A stretch of 64,000 bases of DNA from Rhodoferax sp. Its GTDB lineage: Bacteria; Pseudomonadota; Gammaproteobacteria; Burkholderiales; Burkholderiaceae_C. Position numbers and translations under genes: made by a program. Positions 1-8,347 of the stretch are shown one piece after another (position 1 is the stretch's first letter; each line of letters begins with the position of its first letter). The stretch covers positions 1 through 64,000 of the forward strand of contig JAIFLV010000121.1 in assembly GCA_020048895.1 (NCBI GenBank), in the 5' to 3' direction. Under the pieces are notes generated by a model, which saw only the letters and a list, made by a program, of their open reading frames with translations, was not told the origin of the DNA and ran no database searches.

Positions 1-134
1 CGCACCGTCAGCGAAGCACCGTTCTGGATTTCCATCTCGGCCATGGGGAAGCGCCAGGCCAGTGTGCCATCGCCCTCCTCGGTCCACTGGATGATGTCTA
101 TGAACTGTTTCTTGATGAAATCCATAAGTGACAT
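1..134 (-). CDS. SPFH/Band-7 type protein, N-terminal fragment
   Basis: Only the first 44 codons are present; the gene runs off the left edge. The start at 134 has an AGGAG about ten bases upstream. The visible N-terminus begins MSLMDFIKKQFIDIIQW and continues with a short beta-rich stretch containing AWRFPM and EIQNGASL. From memory this matches bacterial SPFH-domain proteins often named virion core protein-like. The family role is membrane-associated scaffolding and is poorly defined. The stomatin-like core lies outside the window, so the call rests on the N-terminus alone. Confidence 0.55.
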   Translation of the reverse strand, partial: MSLMDFIKKQFIDIIQWTEEGDGTLAWRFPMAEMEIQNGASLTV

Positions 135-260
135 GGTGCGTGTCTCCTGGGTGGTTGAAGGGGCAAGCGGGAATGATACACAGCGCCGCGCCAGACTGTC
201 ATTGATACAAAGGTTTTGGCGCTACCATCGCCCCTTTGCGACTTATTTCAGGGACAACAC

Positions 261-3068
261 ATGCGACACATCGCTTCTTCACTGTTGTGGCTGATGGCCG
301 CTGGCGGCTATGCCGCGGCGGTTCAGGCACAGGCACCAACCGCGCCGGCTACATCGGCTAATTCGACCGCGTCTCCAGCGGGCGCCAATGCAGCAGTAAC
401 TCAGACCACCAAGGTCACCACGGTAGAGGGCATCACCGAGTACCGCCTGGCCAACGGACTGCGCGTGCTGTTGGCACCCGACACCTCCAAACCCACCACC
501 ACCGTCAACATCACCTACCTGGTGGGCAACCGGCACGAGAACTATGGCGAAACCGGTATGGCCCACCTGCTGGAGCACCTGGTGTTCAAGGGCACGCCGA
601 CCCAGGGCAACATCATGACCGAGCTGGGCAAGCGCGGTATGGATTTCAACGGCACCACTTTCACTGACCGCACCAACTATTTCCAGACCTTCCCCGCGTC
701 AGACGAAAACCTGCAGTGGGTGCTGACCATGGAAGCCGACCGCATGGTCAACAGCTTCATTGCACGCTCTGATCTGGAAAAAGAGTTCAGCGTGGTGCGA
801 AACGAAATGGAACGTGGCGAAAACAACCCGCATATGGTGCTGTACACGCGGCTGATTGCGACCAGCTTTGACTGGCACAACTACGGCAAGAGCACCATCG
901 GCGCGCGCTCGGATGTGGAAAACGTGAAGATCGAGAACCTGCAGGCGTTCTACCGCAAGTATTACCAGCCCGACAACGCCGTGCTCACGGTGACGGGCAA
1001 GTTTGACCCCGTGAAAACGCTGGCGCTCATTGAAAAATCCTTCGGGCCCATTCCCAAACCCACCCGCGTGATCGAGCCCACCTATACGCTGGACCCTCCA
1101 CGTGATGGCGCGCGTGAAGTGACGGTCAACCGGGTGGCAGATACCTATTTGCTGGCTGCGCTCTACCCCACCGCAGCGGGCGCGCACCCGGACTCGGTCG
1201 CTCTGGCCGCGCTGGGCGAGATTTTGGCGACACCCCCTGCTGGCCGATTGCACAAGTCCCTGGTAGAGCGCAAGAAAGCGTCTCAAACCTCGGTGTGGAC
1301 GCTGGACTTTGCCGAGCCTGGCTACATGATTTTCTGGGCCGAGTTGTCCAAGACCCAGTCCATGGCAGAGGCGCGCAAACTCATGCTCGAGCAGTTGGAG
1401 AATGTAAAGAAGCAGCCCATCACCGCCGACGAACTCAAGCGTGCCAAGGCGTCGATGCTGAGCGACATTGACAGCACCATCAACAAGTCGCAAAGCCTGG
1501 CGATCGCGCTGTCCGAATCCATTTCCAAGGGCGATTGGCGCCTGTTTTTCCTGACCCGCGACCGCGTGGAAGCGCTCACCGTGGCCGATGTGCAGCGGGT
1601 GGCAGAAAACTACCTGAAAGAGTCCAACCGGACGTTGGGACAGTTCGTCCCGACCAAGACGATTGACCGCACGGTCATCCCCAAAACCCCGGATCTGGCG
1701 CTATTGGTGGCCGACTACAAGGGCAAAGCCGCTGTGGCCGAAGGGGAGGTGTTTGACATCACTCCAGCAGCCATTGAAAAACGCACCACGCGCCAAAGTC
1801 TTGCGAACGGCGTCAAAGTCGTGCTGATCCCCAAAAAGACGCGCGCCGAAGCCGTGGCGGGTGAAATCATGCTGGAGTTTGGTGACGAAAAGAGCCTGTT
1901 TGGGCAGGCTACCAAGCTTGATATGGCCGCCAATATGCTGCTGCGCGGCGCTGGCAAACGCAGCCGCACCGACATCACCACCGAGCTCGACGCCCTGAAA
2001 ACCAAGCTCAGCATTTCCAGCCAGGGGCAGACGCTGAACCTGCGGTTTGAGACGGTACGTGGCAGCCTACCAGCACTCATGGCACTGGTGCGCGACGTGC
2101 TGCGCGCCCCAACCTTCCCGGCCGCTGAATTTGAACAACTGCGTGAGCAGGCGATTACCTTCACCAATGCCCAACGCAGTGAGCCCAATGCGATTGCCTC
2201 GCAAGCCTTGTCGCGCGCACTCAACCCGTACAAACGAGGCGATATCCGCTATGCGCCCACCTTTGACGAGCGCATCGAGGACTACAAAGCCGCCAAGTTG
2301 CCTGAGGTGAAGAAGTTTTACAACGACGTAGTGGGCGCCAAGGCCGGCCACTTCTCGCTGGTGGGCGATTTCGATGCCAAGGAGATGGAAGCCGCTGCCC
2401 GCAGCATTTTGGGTGACTGGAACAGCAAACAGGCGTTTACCCGCGTTCCGCGCCCGGCGAGCGCCCCCAAGCCAGACAGCCGTTTGTTTGAGACACCCGA
2501 CAAGGCCAATGCCATCTTGATTGCCGGACTGCCGCTGGCGCTGCAGGACAACGCGCCGGACCATGACGCGCTGCTGGTCGTCAATGAGATTTTGGGCGGT
2601 GGCACGCAGTCACGCTTGATGGAACGCCTGCGCCAGAAGGACGGCATGAGCTACGGTGCGGGTAGCCAGATGCAGGCCTCCGGGTTCGAGCCCAATGGGC
2701 AAATTACGCTGTACGCGATCTTCGCACCGCAGAACCGCGAGAAGGTTCAGGCGGCGGTCAAGGAAGAACTCGAACGGCTGGTCACGGCAGGCATCACCGA
2801 GGCCGAACTGGCGGATGCCAAGAAGAGCATTGACCAGCAACGCAAGACCACCCGCGCGCAAGACGCTGCCCTGGCCTGGCTGCAACTCAACCATGGGCGT
2901 CTGGGTCGCTCCATGCTGTTCAGTGCCCAGTCGGACGAGCGCATTGCCAAGCTCACCGTGGCCGATGTGAATGCGGCGCTGCGCAAGTACCTGGAGCCCG
3001 CCAAGCTGCTCAACGTATACGCCGGCGACTTTGCGGGTGCTGCCAAAAAGGCAGAAGCCGCGAAATAG
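261..3068 (+). CDS. M16 family zinc metallopeptidase (pitrilysin-like), secreted
   Basis: A 935-residue protein with the inverted zinc motif HLLEH at about residues 102-106, followed by the NYF/TDRTNYF region and a distal glutamate region typical of M16 peptidases. The second half repeats the fold without an HxxEH, as in two-domain M16B proteins. I chose the start at 261 rather than 216: it gives a clean signal peptide (hydrophobic SSLLWLMAAGGYAAAVQAQA) and has an AGGGA ribosome site. Expected location is the periplasm, acting on small unfolded peptides. The next gene starts 12 bases downstream, so the two may be co-transcribed. Confidence 0.88.
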   Translation: MRHIASSLLWLMAAGGYAAAVQAQAPTAPATSANSTASPAGANAAVTQTTKVTTVEGITEYRLANGLRVLLAPDTSKPTTTVNITYLVGNRHENYGETGMAHLLEHLVFKGTPTQGNIMTELGKRGMDFNGTTFTDRTNYFQTFPASDENLQWVLTMEADRMVNSFIARSDLEKEFSVVRNEMERGENNPHMVLYTRLIATSFDWHNYGKSTIGARSDVENVKIENLQAFYRKYYQPDNAVLTVTGKFDPVKTLALIEKSFGPIPKPTRVIEPTYTLDPPRDGAREVTVNRVADTYLLAALYPTAAGAHPDSVALAALGEILATPPAGRLHKSLVERKKASQTSVWTLDFAEPGYMIFWAELSKTQSMAEARKLMLEQLENVKKQPITADELKRAKASMLSDIDSTINKSQSLAIALSESISKGDWRLFFLTRDRVEALTVADVQRVAENYLKESNRTLGQFVPTKTIDRTVIPKTPDLALLVADYKGKAAVAEGEVFDITPAAIEKRTTRQSLANGVKVVLIPKKTRAEAVAGEIMLEFGDEKSLFGQATKLDMAANMLLRGAGKRSRTDITTELDALKTKLSISSQGQTLNLRFETVRGSLPALMALVRDVLRAPTFPAAEFEQLREQAITFTNAQRSEPNAIASQALSRALNPYKRGDIRYAPTFDERIEDYKAAKLPEVKKFYNDVVGAKAGHFSLVGDFDAKEMEAAARSILGDWNSKQAFTRVPRPASAPKPDSRLFETPDKANAILIAGLPLALQDNAPDHDALLVVNEILGGGTQSRLMERLRQKDGMSYGAGSQMQASGFEPNGQITLYAIFAPQNREKVQAAVKEELERLVTAGITEAELADAKKSIDQQRKTTRAQDAALAWLQLNHGRLGRSMLFSAQSDERIAKLTVADVNAALRKYLEPAKLLNVYAGDFAGAAKKAEAAK

Positions 3069-3080
3069 GGAGCGTTCCCC

Positions 3081-4202
3081 GTGAGCCTACTGTTTTCCCC
3101 GTTTGACTTGCCCTCGCCCCGTGGCGGCCTGCGCCTGGCCAACCGCATCGTGGTGGCGCCCATGTGCCAGTACGCCGCCAACGAGGGGGCAGCCTCCGAT
3201 TGGCATCTGATGCACTGGGGCAACCTGTTCAACAGCGGTGCGGCCATGTTCACCATCGAAGCGACAGCGGTCGTGCCAGAGGGACGCATATCACCGAAGT
3301 GCCTGGGCCTGTGGGACGACCGCACCGAACAGGCGCTGACCGACACCTTGCAGCGTGCACGGCAACTGGCACCCACCACTGCCGTCTGCCTGCAGCTCGC
3401 CCACGCCGGGCGCAAGGCGTCTGGCGCACTGCCCTGGGATGGCGGCCAACTGCTGCCCCTGGATGCCGGTGGCTGGGAGACGATGGGGCCGTCGGCACTG
3501 CGGTACGCCCCCCACGAGCGCGAGCCAGCCGAGATGACGCAGGTGCAGCTGGACTTGGTGCGTGACGCGTTTGTGGCCGCTGCCATTCGTGCCGAGCGCG
3601 CCGGGGTGGACGCCATCGAGCTGCACGCCGCGCATGGCTACTTGCTGCACGAGTTTCTGTCGCCCCTTTCAAATGAGCGCAGCGACGCCTATGGCGGCAG
3701 CCTGGACAACCGCATGCGCTACCCGCTGGAGGTGTTTGCCGCGATGCGCAGTGCCTACCAGGGCGTGCTGGGCATTCGCATATCGGCCAGTGACTGGGTT
3801 GATGGAGGCTGGGATGTGGAACAAAGTGCCGTCTTTGCCCAGAAGCTCAAGGCATTGGGGTGCGACTTTATCCATGTATCGTCTGGCGGACTGTCACCGC
3901 AGCAGAAAATTGCGATTGGCCCCAATTACCAGGTGCCCTTTGCCCGCACCGTGCGGCAAGCCTCTGCCATGGCCACCATTGCGGTCGGTCTGATCACGCA
4001 AGCCCAGCAGGCTGAGGACATTCTGCAGGCGGGTGACGCCGACCTGATTGGCCTGGCGCGCGGCTTTCTCTACAACCCGCGTTGGGGCTGGCATGCCGCG
4101 GCAGCGCTGGGCGGCACGGTGAGCGCACAGCCCAATTACTGGCGCTGCCTGCCGCGCGAAGCGCAAACGGTCTTTGGCAACGTATCCCCCGGCACGCGCT
4201 GA
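3081..4202 (+). CDS. Old yellow enzyme family NADH:flavin oxidoreductase (YqjM/XenA type)
   Basis: A 373-residue TIM-barrel flavoprotein starting with GTG, with GGGAGC upstream. Seen in the sequence: APMCQY with Cys29, the thermophilic-like OYE cysteine that tunes FMN; HAGRKAS; HAAHGYLLHEFLSP with the substrate-binding histidines; YGGSLDNR; and a C-terminal GLARGFLYNPRWGWHAA stretch. The family reduces activated C=C bonds of enones and some nitro compounds with NAD(P)H. The last codons (NVSPGTR and stop) are included in a 92-bp repeat that recurs beyond the neighbouring toxin-antitoxin pair, which suggests rearrangement at this gene's 3' end. Confidence 0.9.
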   Translation: MSLLFSPFDLPSPRGGLRLANRIVVAPMCQYAANEGAASDWHLMHWGNLFNSGAAMFTIEATAVVPEGRISPKCLGLWDDRTEQALTDTLQRARQLAPTTAVCLQLAHAGRKASGALPWDGGQLLPLDAGGWETMGPSALRYAPHEREPAEMTQVQLDLVRDAFVAAAIRAERAGVDAIELHAAHGYLLHEFLSPLSNERSDAYGGSLDNRMRYPLEVFAAMRSAYQGVLGIRISASDWVDGGWDVEQSAVFAQKLKALGCDFIHVSSGGLSPQQKIAIGPNYQVPFARTVRQASAMATIAVGLITQAQQAEDILQAGDADLIGLARGFLYNPRWGWHAAAALGGTVSAQPNYWRCLPREAQTVFGNVSPGTR

Positions 4203-4255
4203 AACTGCAAGCCTTTTTGGCCTGTAGCGCGCTTGCAGCAAGCGGGAGCAGCTAT
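4164..4255 (+). repeat. Direct repeat copy 1 (family A core plus OYE gene 3' end)
   Basis: This 92-base block aligns without gaps to 5082-5173 (constant offset 918). It covers the last 13 codons of the reductase gene and the following intergenic sequence, ending in CAGCTAT. The intergenic part (GCCTTTTTGGCCTGTAGCGC and AGCAAGCG..CAGCTAT) is a member of repeat family A, found elsewhere in this window. The two copies flank a toxin-antitoxin module, whose toxin stop codon begins at the end of this copy. Confidence 0.85.
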
Positions 4256-4752
4256 TAAAAGGTGAGCGATTTTTGTAACGTCGCCACCGGCAAATACAGG
4301 CACAGGGGATCATCCAGCGTTGCGGTAAAGCCCAGAGTTGCATAAAACGCCCGCGCTTTGTCATCCTTGGCGTCGACTACCACGGCATACAACCCGGCCT
4401 GTTGCGAAAACTCCAGCGCCAGCCGCAAGGCAAAGGCAGTCAGGTACCGCCCGATGCCCTTCCCTTGCTGCGAGCGGTCTACACCCAAGCGGCCAATGCG
4501 CAAAATGGGCACCGGGTAATGGGGTAACCTGGGTTGTGCGGGAAGCTGGGCCGTTTGGGCCTGGCCGACGCTGACAGACACAAATCCCAGCACGGCAACG
4601 CCATCGCCTGCCACCGCGACATAGGTTTTGCAAAAGTTCTTGCGTGCAAGTTGTCCGGCCTGCTGGCTCAGAAACTGGTTGAGATCGGCATTGCCGCAGT
4701 CAAACGGGCGCCTTTGGTGCTGGGCACCGAGCCTTTCAATGCGCAGCGCCAT
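4255..4752 (-). CDS. GNAT acetyltransferase toxin (TacT/AtaT-like)
   Basis: A 165-residue GNAT-fold protein. Visible motifs are FDCGNADLNQFL near the N-terminus (typical of the DUF1778-partnered toxins), the acetyl-CoA loop QQGKGIG, and a C-terminal FYATLGF carrying the catalytic tyrosine. The family acetylates the amino group of charged tRNAs and blocks translation; that function is inferred here from family membership. Its ATG directly abuts the TGA of the upstream antitoxin gene, so the two are translationally coupled. Its own TAA overlaps the end of direct repeat copy 1. Confidence 0.88.
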   Translation of the reverse strand: MALRIERLGAQHQRRPFDCGNADLNQFLSQQAGQLARKNFCKTYVAVAGDGVAVLGFVSVSVGQAQTAQLPAQPRLPHYPVPILRIGRLGVDRSQQGKGIGRYLTAFALRLALEFSQQAGLYAVVVDAKDDKARAFYATLGFTATLDDPLCLYLPVATLQKSLTF

Positions 4753-5022
4753 TCAGCGCAAAGCCATCAGTTTTCGCAGCGCTTCGGTCGGTTCGGCCGG
4801 GTTTTCGCAAGTGGCCACAAAGGCTTCAAAGGCCTGTTGAGACAGCATGAGGGTGTCTTTGTCGGCCACGATACGGCGTGCCGCCTCATATGCGTTTTGC
4901 AGCATGAAGCTCGACACCGTGGACCCCATGATGGCCGCAGCCCGTTCAATCAGCGCCTTGGCTTCGGGGCTGGTGCGCAGGTTGATACGGGCGGATTCGG
5001 TGGCAGTGGTAGCAGTGGTCAT
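4753..5022 (-). CDS. DUF1778 (TacA-like) antitoxin
   Basis: An 89-residue protein. The N-terminal half has the ribbon-helix-helix signature of DUF1778 (SARINLRTSPEAKALIERAA, then MGSTVSSFML). The C-terminal half (LSQQAFEAFVATCENPAEP) matches the toxin-neutralising tail of this family. I chose the ATG at 5022 because it has a GGAG seven bases upstream and removes a nonconserved 20-residue extension. It should bind DNA at its own promoter (see 5037-5061) and neutralise the adjacent GNAT toxin. Confidence 0.9.
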   Translation of the reverse strand: MTTATTATESARINLRTSPEAKALIERAAAIMGSTVSSFMLQNAYEAARRIVADKDTLMLSQQAFEAFVATCENPAEPTEALRKLMALR

Positions 5023-5036
5023 TGGGCAATCTCCAG

Positions 5037-5061
5037 ATCGCATATTGTACGTCAATTTGAC
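5037..5061 (-). promoter_or_regulatory. Likely toxin-antitoxin promoter and operator
   Basis: On the minus strand a TACAAT box (5044-5049) lies about 22 bases before the antitoxin start. Immediately upstream is an 11-base palindrome GTCAAATTGAC (5051-5061). A palindrome next to the -10 box is the usual arrangement for RHH antitoxin autorepression. The assignment is by inspection only. Confidence 0.45.
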
Positions 5062-5081
5062 ACACATTTCGCATAGAGGCA

Positions 5082-5173
5082 CAAACGATATTTGGCAACG
5101 TAGCCCCTGGCACCCGTTGAAGTTGCAAGCCTTTTTGGCCTGTAGCGCGCTTGCAGCAAGCGTGGCCAGCTAT
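5082..5173 (+). repeat. Direct repeat copy 2 beyond the toxin-antitoxin pair
   Basis: Gap-free partner of 4164-4255, with scattered mismatches near the ends and a perfect core (GCAAGCCTTTTTGGCCTGTA and onward to CAGCAAGCG). It contains a decayed copy of the reductase 3' end, including an in-register TGA, although no reductase gene precedes it. It then ends in the family A motif CAGCTATC. Confidence 0.85.
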
Positions 5174-5342
5174 CATACTAGGAGCACCAAGTGCTTTAGC
5201 CTGGGGCTGGTCGAGCCTCCCTTTCCAGTGGCGGATGAACCGAACATCTCCATAGTGCACGTTATTGCAAAGTTAGATAGGGCGAAGTTCTTTCCCATTG
5301 ATAACGTCCTGATGCTTTCCCATTTTCGCTACGACCCCTGAT
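5174..5342. other. Non-coding stretch after direct repeat copy 2
   Basis: Together with the repeat this fills the gap between the toxin-antitoxin promoter and the next gene. It is visibly less GC-rich than the flanking genes. No convincing gene, RNA or terminator is seen. A short plus-frame reading that includes VEPPFPVADEPN and FFPIDNVLML runs into a stop at 5341 without a start or recognisable family; it may be a decayed gene remnant. Confidence 0.4.
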
Positions 5343-6209
5343 CTATAAACCTGCTCGATGCAAGAAATCGAGCAGTTCCGGTAAGTGCACCGTCAGGGCG
5401 GCGCTGGGGTCATGCCCACCTTTGACGCATAGGCACTGCACCCGATCTGCAGAACCAGCCGCCAATAGACGTTTAACATTGGCAACTGGCACAAGTTCGT
5501 CTTCGCTGCCGTGCACCAGCAGCACGCGGCAACGCAACCGGGCGATGCTGGTCAGCGGTGCTATGTCATCAAAGCGTGCACCGATCACCACTTGCACATG
5601 GCGCATGACGTACCAGCCCACAACCGGGTAGGGAATGTGCGCTTCGGCTAGAAAGGTGCGCATGACTTCGCGCGGGTGCGCAAACGCGCTCAAGCTGATG
5701 ACAGCGCGAACATCGTTTCGTCGTGTGGCGCAAAGCAGCGCGGCACCGGCCCCCACCGAATGGCCCATGATCGCAATACGTTTGCTGTCTACCGCGGGTT
5801 GGCGTTGCAGCCAATCCATTCCCGCCTCGATATCCTCGGCAAAACGAGGCAGCGAGGTAAATGGCGCATCGTCACTTTGACCGTGACAACGGGCATCCAT
5901 CAGCATTACAGAAAAGCCCGCGGCGTGCAGTGGCGCCAGCGCGGGCAACATCAAACTAGCGTTGGCACCCCAGCCATGCATGACGAGCACGGTCGGGGCT
6001 GGCACCGGGACCGATGCAGATACAAACCAGGCAAACAGTGTCTTGTTGTCTGCTGTGGGCAAGCGTACCGATTGCGCGCTGAGCCCTACATCGGCCGGCG
6101 TGCGATGGTGCGCCAATCGGGGTGCGCGCAGACCGCGCAAAATCAGCGCGTGTGCAGCGCGGCGCAGCACCAACGCGCTGGTCAGGACGATGGCGCTGGT
6201 AAGCAACAT
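5343..6209 (-). CDS. Alpha/beta hydrolase
   Basis: A 288-residue protein with an N-terminal hydrophobic helix (LLTSAIVLTSALVL), so probably membrane-anchored. It shows the hydrolase elements in order: HGWGAN oxyanion loop, nucleophile elbow GHSVGA, acid loop HGSEDELVP, and a terminal GGHDP histidine. The substrate is unknown; the fold resembles BAAT/Abhydrolase-type esterases with a DARCHGQSD motif. It ends upstream of the antitoxin promoter and is preceded by the truncated haemoglobin gene on the same strand, 28 bases away, so it could share that transcript. Confidence 0.82.
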   Translation of the reverse strand: MLLTSAIVLTSALVLRRAAHALILRGLRAPRLAHHRTPADVGLSAQSVRLPTADNKTLFAWFVSASVPVPAPTVLVMHGWGANASLMLPALAPLHAAGFSVMLMDARCHGQSDDAPFTSLPRFAEDIEAGMDWLQRQPAVDSKRIAIMGHSVGAGAALLCATRRNDVRAVISLSAFAHPREVMRTFLAEAHIPYPVVGWYVMRHVQVVIGARFDDIAPLTSIARLRCRVLLVHGSEDELVPVANVKRLLAAGSADRVQCLCVKGGHDPSAALTVHLPELLDFLHRAGL

Positions 6210-6237
6210 AAAAGGGTGGGTAACCGCGCAGCGTGGC

Positions 6238-6651
6238 TCAGACCGGGCAGTTGGTGCTGTCCTTGGTATTGATCAAGTGGTTGGCCATTTGGGCGAAGTT
6301 GTGGATCAGTTGCTGTCGTAACTCGACGTCGACCACCTGTTCGGTGAGCGCCTGGGTCATGCACAACATCCATTCATCACGTACTACCTGGCCGACGGCA
6401 TAGGGTGCGTGGCGCATGCGCAAGCGCGGGTGCCCTTTCTTGGCAATGTAGAGTGCAGGGCCGCCGAACCAACCCGACAAGAACTCAAACAGGCTGTTTG
6501 CGCTGCCGACAAGACTTTCGGGGTGCAACTGGCGCACGGTGTAGGCCTCGGGCAGTTCATCCATCAGTGCGTAAAAGCGCTGCACCAGGGTGTGAATGGC
6601 AGCTTCTCCACCCAGTTTTTCGTAAGGGGAGAGTGCAGTGGTGGGGTTCAT
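6238..6651 (-). CDS. Group II truncated haemoglobin
   Basis: A 137-residue globin. Recognisable features are YEKLGGEAAI at the start of helix A/B, LYIAKKGHPRLRMRHAPYAV carrying the proximal histidine region, and RDEWMLCM with the G8 tryptophan characteristic of group II. The family binds O2 and often detoxifies NO or reactive oxygen species. Its ATG overlaps the stop of the upstream SQR-like gene by four bases (ATGA), so the two are translationally coupled. Placement next to cytochrome bd supports a low-oxygen or NO-stress role, which is an inference. Confidence 0.9.
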   Translation of the reverse strand: MNPTTALSPYEKLGGEAAIHTLVQRFYALMDELPEAYTVRQLHPESLVGSANSLFEFLSGWFGGPALYIAKKGHPRLRMRHAPYAVGQVVRDEWMLCMTQALTEQVVDVELRQQLIHNFAQMANHLINTKDSTNCPV

Positions 6652-7784
6652 CGGTAGTTTCTGAGGTAGGCGCCCTCAAACCAGCGCTTGGCCCAATGGA
6701 ACAGGCGGCTTGATGGCAGGATGATTTGGCGGCGCGCGTTACGAAAAACCAGCGTGCCGTGGTCTATGGCATCAATGATGCAGACGAGTTCCACCGCAAA
6801 GGTCGCCTGGGGTGTCTCGCCGCGCAGGCTTGCCAGCAGATTGTGCGCAGCCGCGGCAGCCTGCAGGTCGGCCATATGGGCTTGCTTGGGCATCCAGTCG
6901 GGGCCGGGAAAGCTACCTGAGTCTCCCACCACATAGACGTCGTTTTCGCCTTCCACCCGGCACTGCGCATCGGCTTTGAGCAAGCCACCTGGAGAGCGCG
7001 CCAGCGTGGTCTGATCAAACCAGTGGTTACCGGTCATTCCGGGCATAAAGAGCAGCAGGTCCGCCCGGAATTCACCGCCGTCGGTCACCACCTTATCGAC
7101 TTCAAAGCGCTTCAATTTGTGACCCAGGTGTGTTGTGATGCCACGTCGCTCCATTTCCCGCAGCAGGTGCTGCACTGCCTTAGCGCCCAAGCGGTTGCCA
7201 GGTTCCCTGGACGGGTTGAAAAATACGATCTCAAACCGGTCGCGCCTGCCCTCACGCCTGAGTTGTTCGTCGATACCAAACAAGAACTCGAACATCGGCC
7301 CACCCCGCACGGCACTGGGCTCATCGGGGTTACCAGCAAAGCCCACGGCAATGGTTCCACCATACATGCCCATAAGGCGGTCACGAATTCTTTCCGCTGC
7401 AGCAATGCCCTCGCAAGGGGTGATGGCATGCTCGATGCCCGGTAACTTCTTGATGAAGCGCCCGCCCGACGCAATTACGAGGGCATCGTTGCGAACCTCA
7501 CCGGCGGTAGTGACAACGACCCGACCTGCCTCGCTTAGACCGGTCACGTCGGCGGCAACATGCTGGACGTTCATGCGGCGGAAGAAGTTCTCGAGCGGGA
7601 CGACCAGTTGTTCACGGGTACGCAAGCCGCTGGGGATCCAAATAATTCCAGGAAGGTAGTGCAGTTCAGCCTTGGGCGCAATGAGTGTGATGGCGATGTG
7701 GCGGTCGTGCTTGCGGATCTCTCGCACAGCGGACAGTGCGCCAAAGCCAGCTCCAATGATCGATATATTCCGTACTGCGCTCAT
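6648..7784 (-). CDS. FAD-dependent oxidoreductase, sulfide:quinone oxidoreductase-like
   Basis: A 378-residue flavoprotein with an N-terminal dinucleotide fold (SIIGAGFGALSAVREI), ALVIASGGRF at the second FAD segment, and a C-terminal NDVYVVGDSGSFPGP loop. The overall layout (HYLPGIIWIPSG, FFNPSREPGN, C-terminal amphipathic segment) is closest to the SQR/flavocytochrome c branch. Cysteines are few and not clearly placed as in canonical three-cysteine SQRs, so sulfide oxidation is not assured; type II NADH dehydrogenase-like activity is an alternative. It is coupled to the haemoglobin gene downstream and lies 3' of an ArsR gene. Confidence 0.8.
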   Translation of the reverse strand: MSAVRNISIIGAGFGALSAVREIRKHDRHIAITLIAPKAELHYLPGIIWIPSGLRTREQLVVPLENFFRRMNVQHVAADVTGLSEAGRVVVTTAGEVRNDALVIASGGRFIKKLPGIEHAITPCEGIAAAERIRDRLMGMYGGTIAVGFAGNPDEPSAVRGGPMFEFLFGIDEQLRREGRRDRFEIVFFNPSREPGNRLGAKAVQHLLREMERRGITTHLGHKLKRFEVDKVVTDGGEFRADLLLFMPGMTGNHWFDQTTLARSPGGLLKADAQCRVEGENDVYVVGDSGSFPGPDWMPKQAHMADLQAAAAAHNLLASLRGETPQATFAVELVCIIDAIDHGTLVFRNARRQIILPSSRLFHWAKRWFEGAYLRNYR

Positions 7785-7953
7785 GGCTCAGCTTCTCGGC
7801 AGGCCAGCAGGCGGCCAGCATTTCGCCAGCGGCGAAGTATCAACCGCAAAACGATTCCATGGGCAGCTTTTGGGCACGCCGTTGCGGCTTACAAGGATCG
7901 TGTCATGGTTGCAACGTCTCTTCCAACGCGTGACACGGGTTTGCCTGGTTTCT

Positions 7954-8346
7954 TCATACATGGCATGGACATACTTCGCTGTATGCTGGTGTTGCTCCAG
8001 TTGTCAATGGGAACTCCGTCAAGTCTGAATTTTCCACCAGCATCCGCGACAGTGACAATATCTTGACCAGCGTGCCAGCGTCAATGACATGGTAGTAAAT
8101 CTGGTTGCTTTGGCGATGCCTCTCCAACAAGCCAGCCCCATAGAGGATTTTTAGATGGTTCGACATATTGGGCTGTCGAATGTTTATCTCATCAATCAAC
8201 TCACCGACATTCTTTTCCGAACGACACAAACTTTCGAGAATGCGCAGGCGTACCGGGGCCGATAGGGCGGAGTACAGCACAGCGGCTGAGTGACACCGGT
8301 CAGTTGCGTCACATAAGGAATCGGGTGACAGGCTGTCCATAGTCAT
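7954..8346 (-). CDS. ArsR-family winged-helix regulator
   Basis: A 130-residue protein with LSAPVRLRILESL, VGELIDEINIRQPNMSNHLKIL (recognition helix) and the wing RHRQSNQIYYHV. It has cysteines at the N-terminus (LCDATDRC), one in LESLCRSEK and a terminal CPCH, so metal, thiol or persulfide sensing is plausible but unproven. Its start lies directly after ybgE, making it the last gene of the cyd operon. The SQR-like gene follows 169 bases later and is a candidate target. The start at 8346 or 8340 cannot be separated by sequence. Confidence 0.87.
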   Translation of the reverse strand: MTMDSLSPDSLCDATDRCHSAAVLYSALSAPVRLRILESLCRSEKNVGELIDEINIRQPNMSNHLKILYGAGLLERHRQSNQIYYHVIDAGTLVKILSLSRMLVENSDLTEFPLTTGATPAYSEVCPCHV

Positions 8347-8347
8347 C

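Noticed and set aside
699-1493. 264-codon open frame antisense to the M16 peptidase
   Set aside because: It is a shadow of a high-GC gene. The composition is rich in R, H, G and V, there is no recognisable domain, and the sense strand encodes a well-conserved peptidase.
5174-5341. Reading frame ending at 5341 that might be a gene remnant
   Set aside because: It lacks a start and any recognisable similarity; kept only as an unexplained low-GC stretch.
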